Source: Liolophura sinensis
Lineage: Eukaryota; Mollusca; Polyplacophora; Chitonida; Chitonidae
Reading direction: 5' to 3'
Assembly (NCBI RefSeq): GCF_032854445.1
Contig: NC_088302.1
Location: 58,260,237 to 58,324,236, forward strand
DNA: 64,000 nt
Shown: positions 63,961 through 64,000 of the stretch, piece by piece
Layout of the letters: the number at the start of each line of letters is the position of its first letter
How positions within the stretch are numbered: position 1 is the stretch's first letter
Notes under the pieces: generated by a model
The model's input: the letters and a program-made list of their open reading frames with translations, nothing else
Told to the model about the DNA's origin: nothing
Databases searched by the model: none
Translations under genes and position numbers: made by a program

Positions 63961-64000
63961 TTTAAATGATCGTTAGTGTAAGGTGCGGGTTGGGTCCACT

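Larger units (their letters stand above)
61211..64000 (+). mobile_element. LINE copy D, + strand, truncated by the window edge
   Basis: Starts with cccccgtggggtttccgggg, the same 5' end as copies A and B. Order: 5' UTR to about 61500, ORF1 with zinc knuckles, endonuclease, reverse transcriptase start, then the window ends. It is the best reference for the family here, though its frames are also interrupted. Confidence 0.9.

Overview
This is eukaryotic DNA from an invertebrate, most likely a mollusc. The evidence is spliced genes with GT-AG introns, high AT content, BEL/Pao and non-LTR retrotransposons, a Polinton, tRNA-headed SINEs of a type I associate with bivalves and gastropods, and many minisatellites. 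No species can be named from sequence alone. Host coding capacity is small. I can support two spliced host genes: a class A G protein-coupled receptor, and a small secreted cysteine-rich protein of unknown function. Most of the rest is mobile or tandemly repeated DNA.

Layout. 1-9.5 kb: repeats, SINE copies and an apparently intact Tc1/mariner element with perfect 27-bp inverted ends (883-2532). 9.49-19.31 kb: the GPCR gene on the + strand, nine coding exons encoding 480 residues, with introns filled by minisatellites. One of these minisatellites amplifies a 3' splice site. 19.9-21.8 kb: two minisatellites and a segment that recurs at 44.1-45.2 kb. 22.7-39.7 kb: a transposon nest. A minus-strand LINE (copy A) landed in a 30-bp minisatellite. 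A 12.4-kb Polinton/Maverick then landed in LINE ORF1, and a second Tc1-like element lies inside the Polinton integrase gene. 41.36-44.06 kb: the secreted-protein gene, whose start codon appears split by an intron.

45.77-52.66 kb: a second minus-strand LINE copy, interrupted by SINE insertions and by a 2.9-kb DNA transposon (47335-50231). This transposon encodes an unbroken two-exon, 598-residue protein of a DDE-like family I associate with DUF7869. Its imperfect inverted ends and 4-bp target duplication can be read directly, and it is the best candidate here for a poorly described mobile system. 52.67-61.2 kb: a SINE with an expanded ACATAC tail, into which a 7.3-kb BEL/Pao LTR retrotransposon inserted. 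61.2-64 kb: the 5' half of another LINE copy (copy D) on the + strand, running off the window.

The two host genes show no evident functional link. The elements do interact as parasites. The LINE 3' tail resembles the 3' ends of both SINE families, which suggests that the SINEs use the LINE machinery. Each nested insertion also gives a relative age for its host element. All gene models were spliced by eye; reading-phase agreement across every junction is the main internal check.
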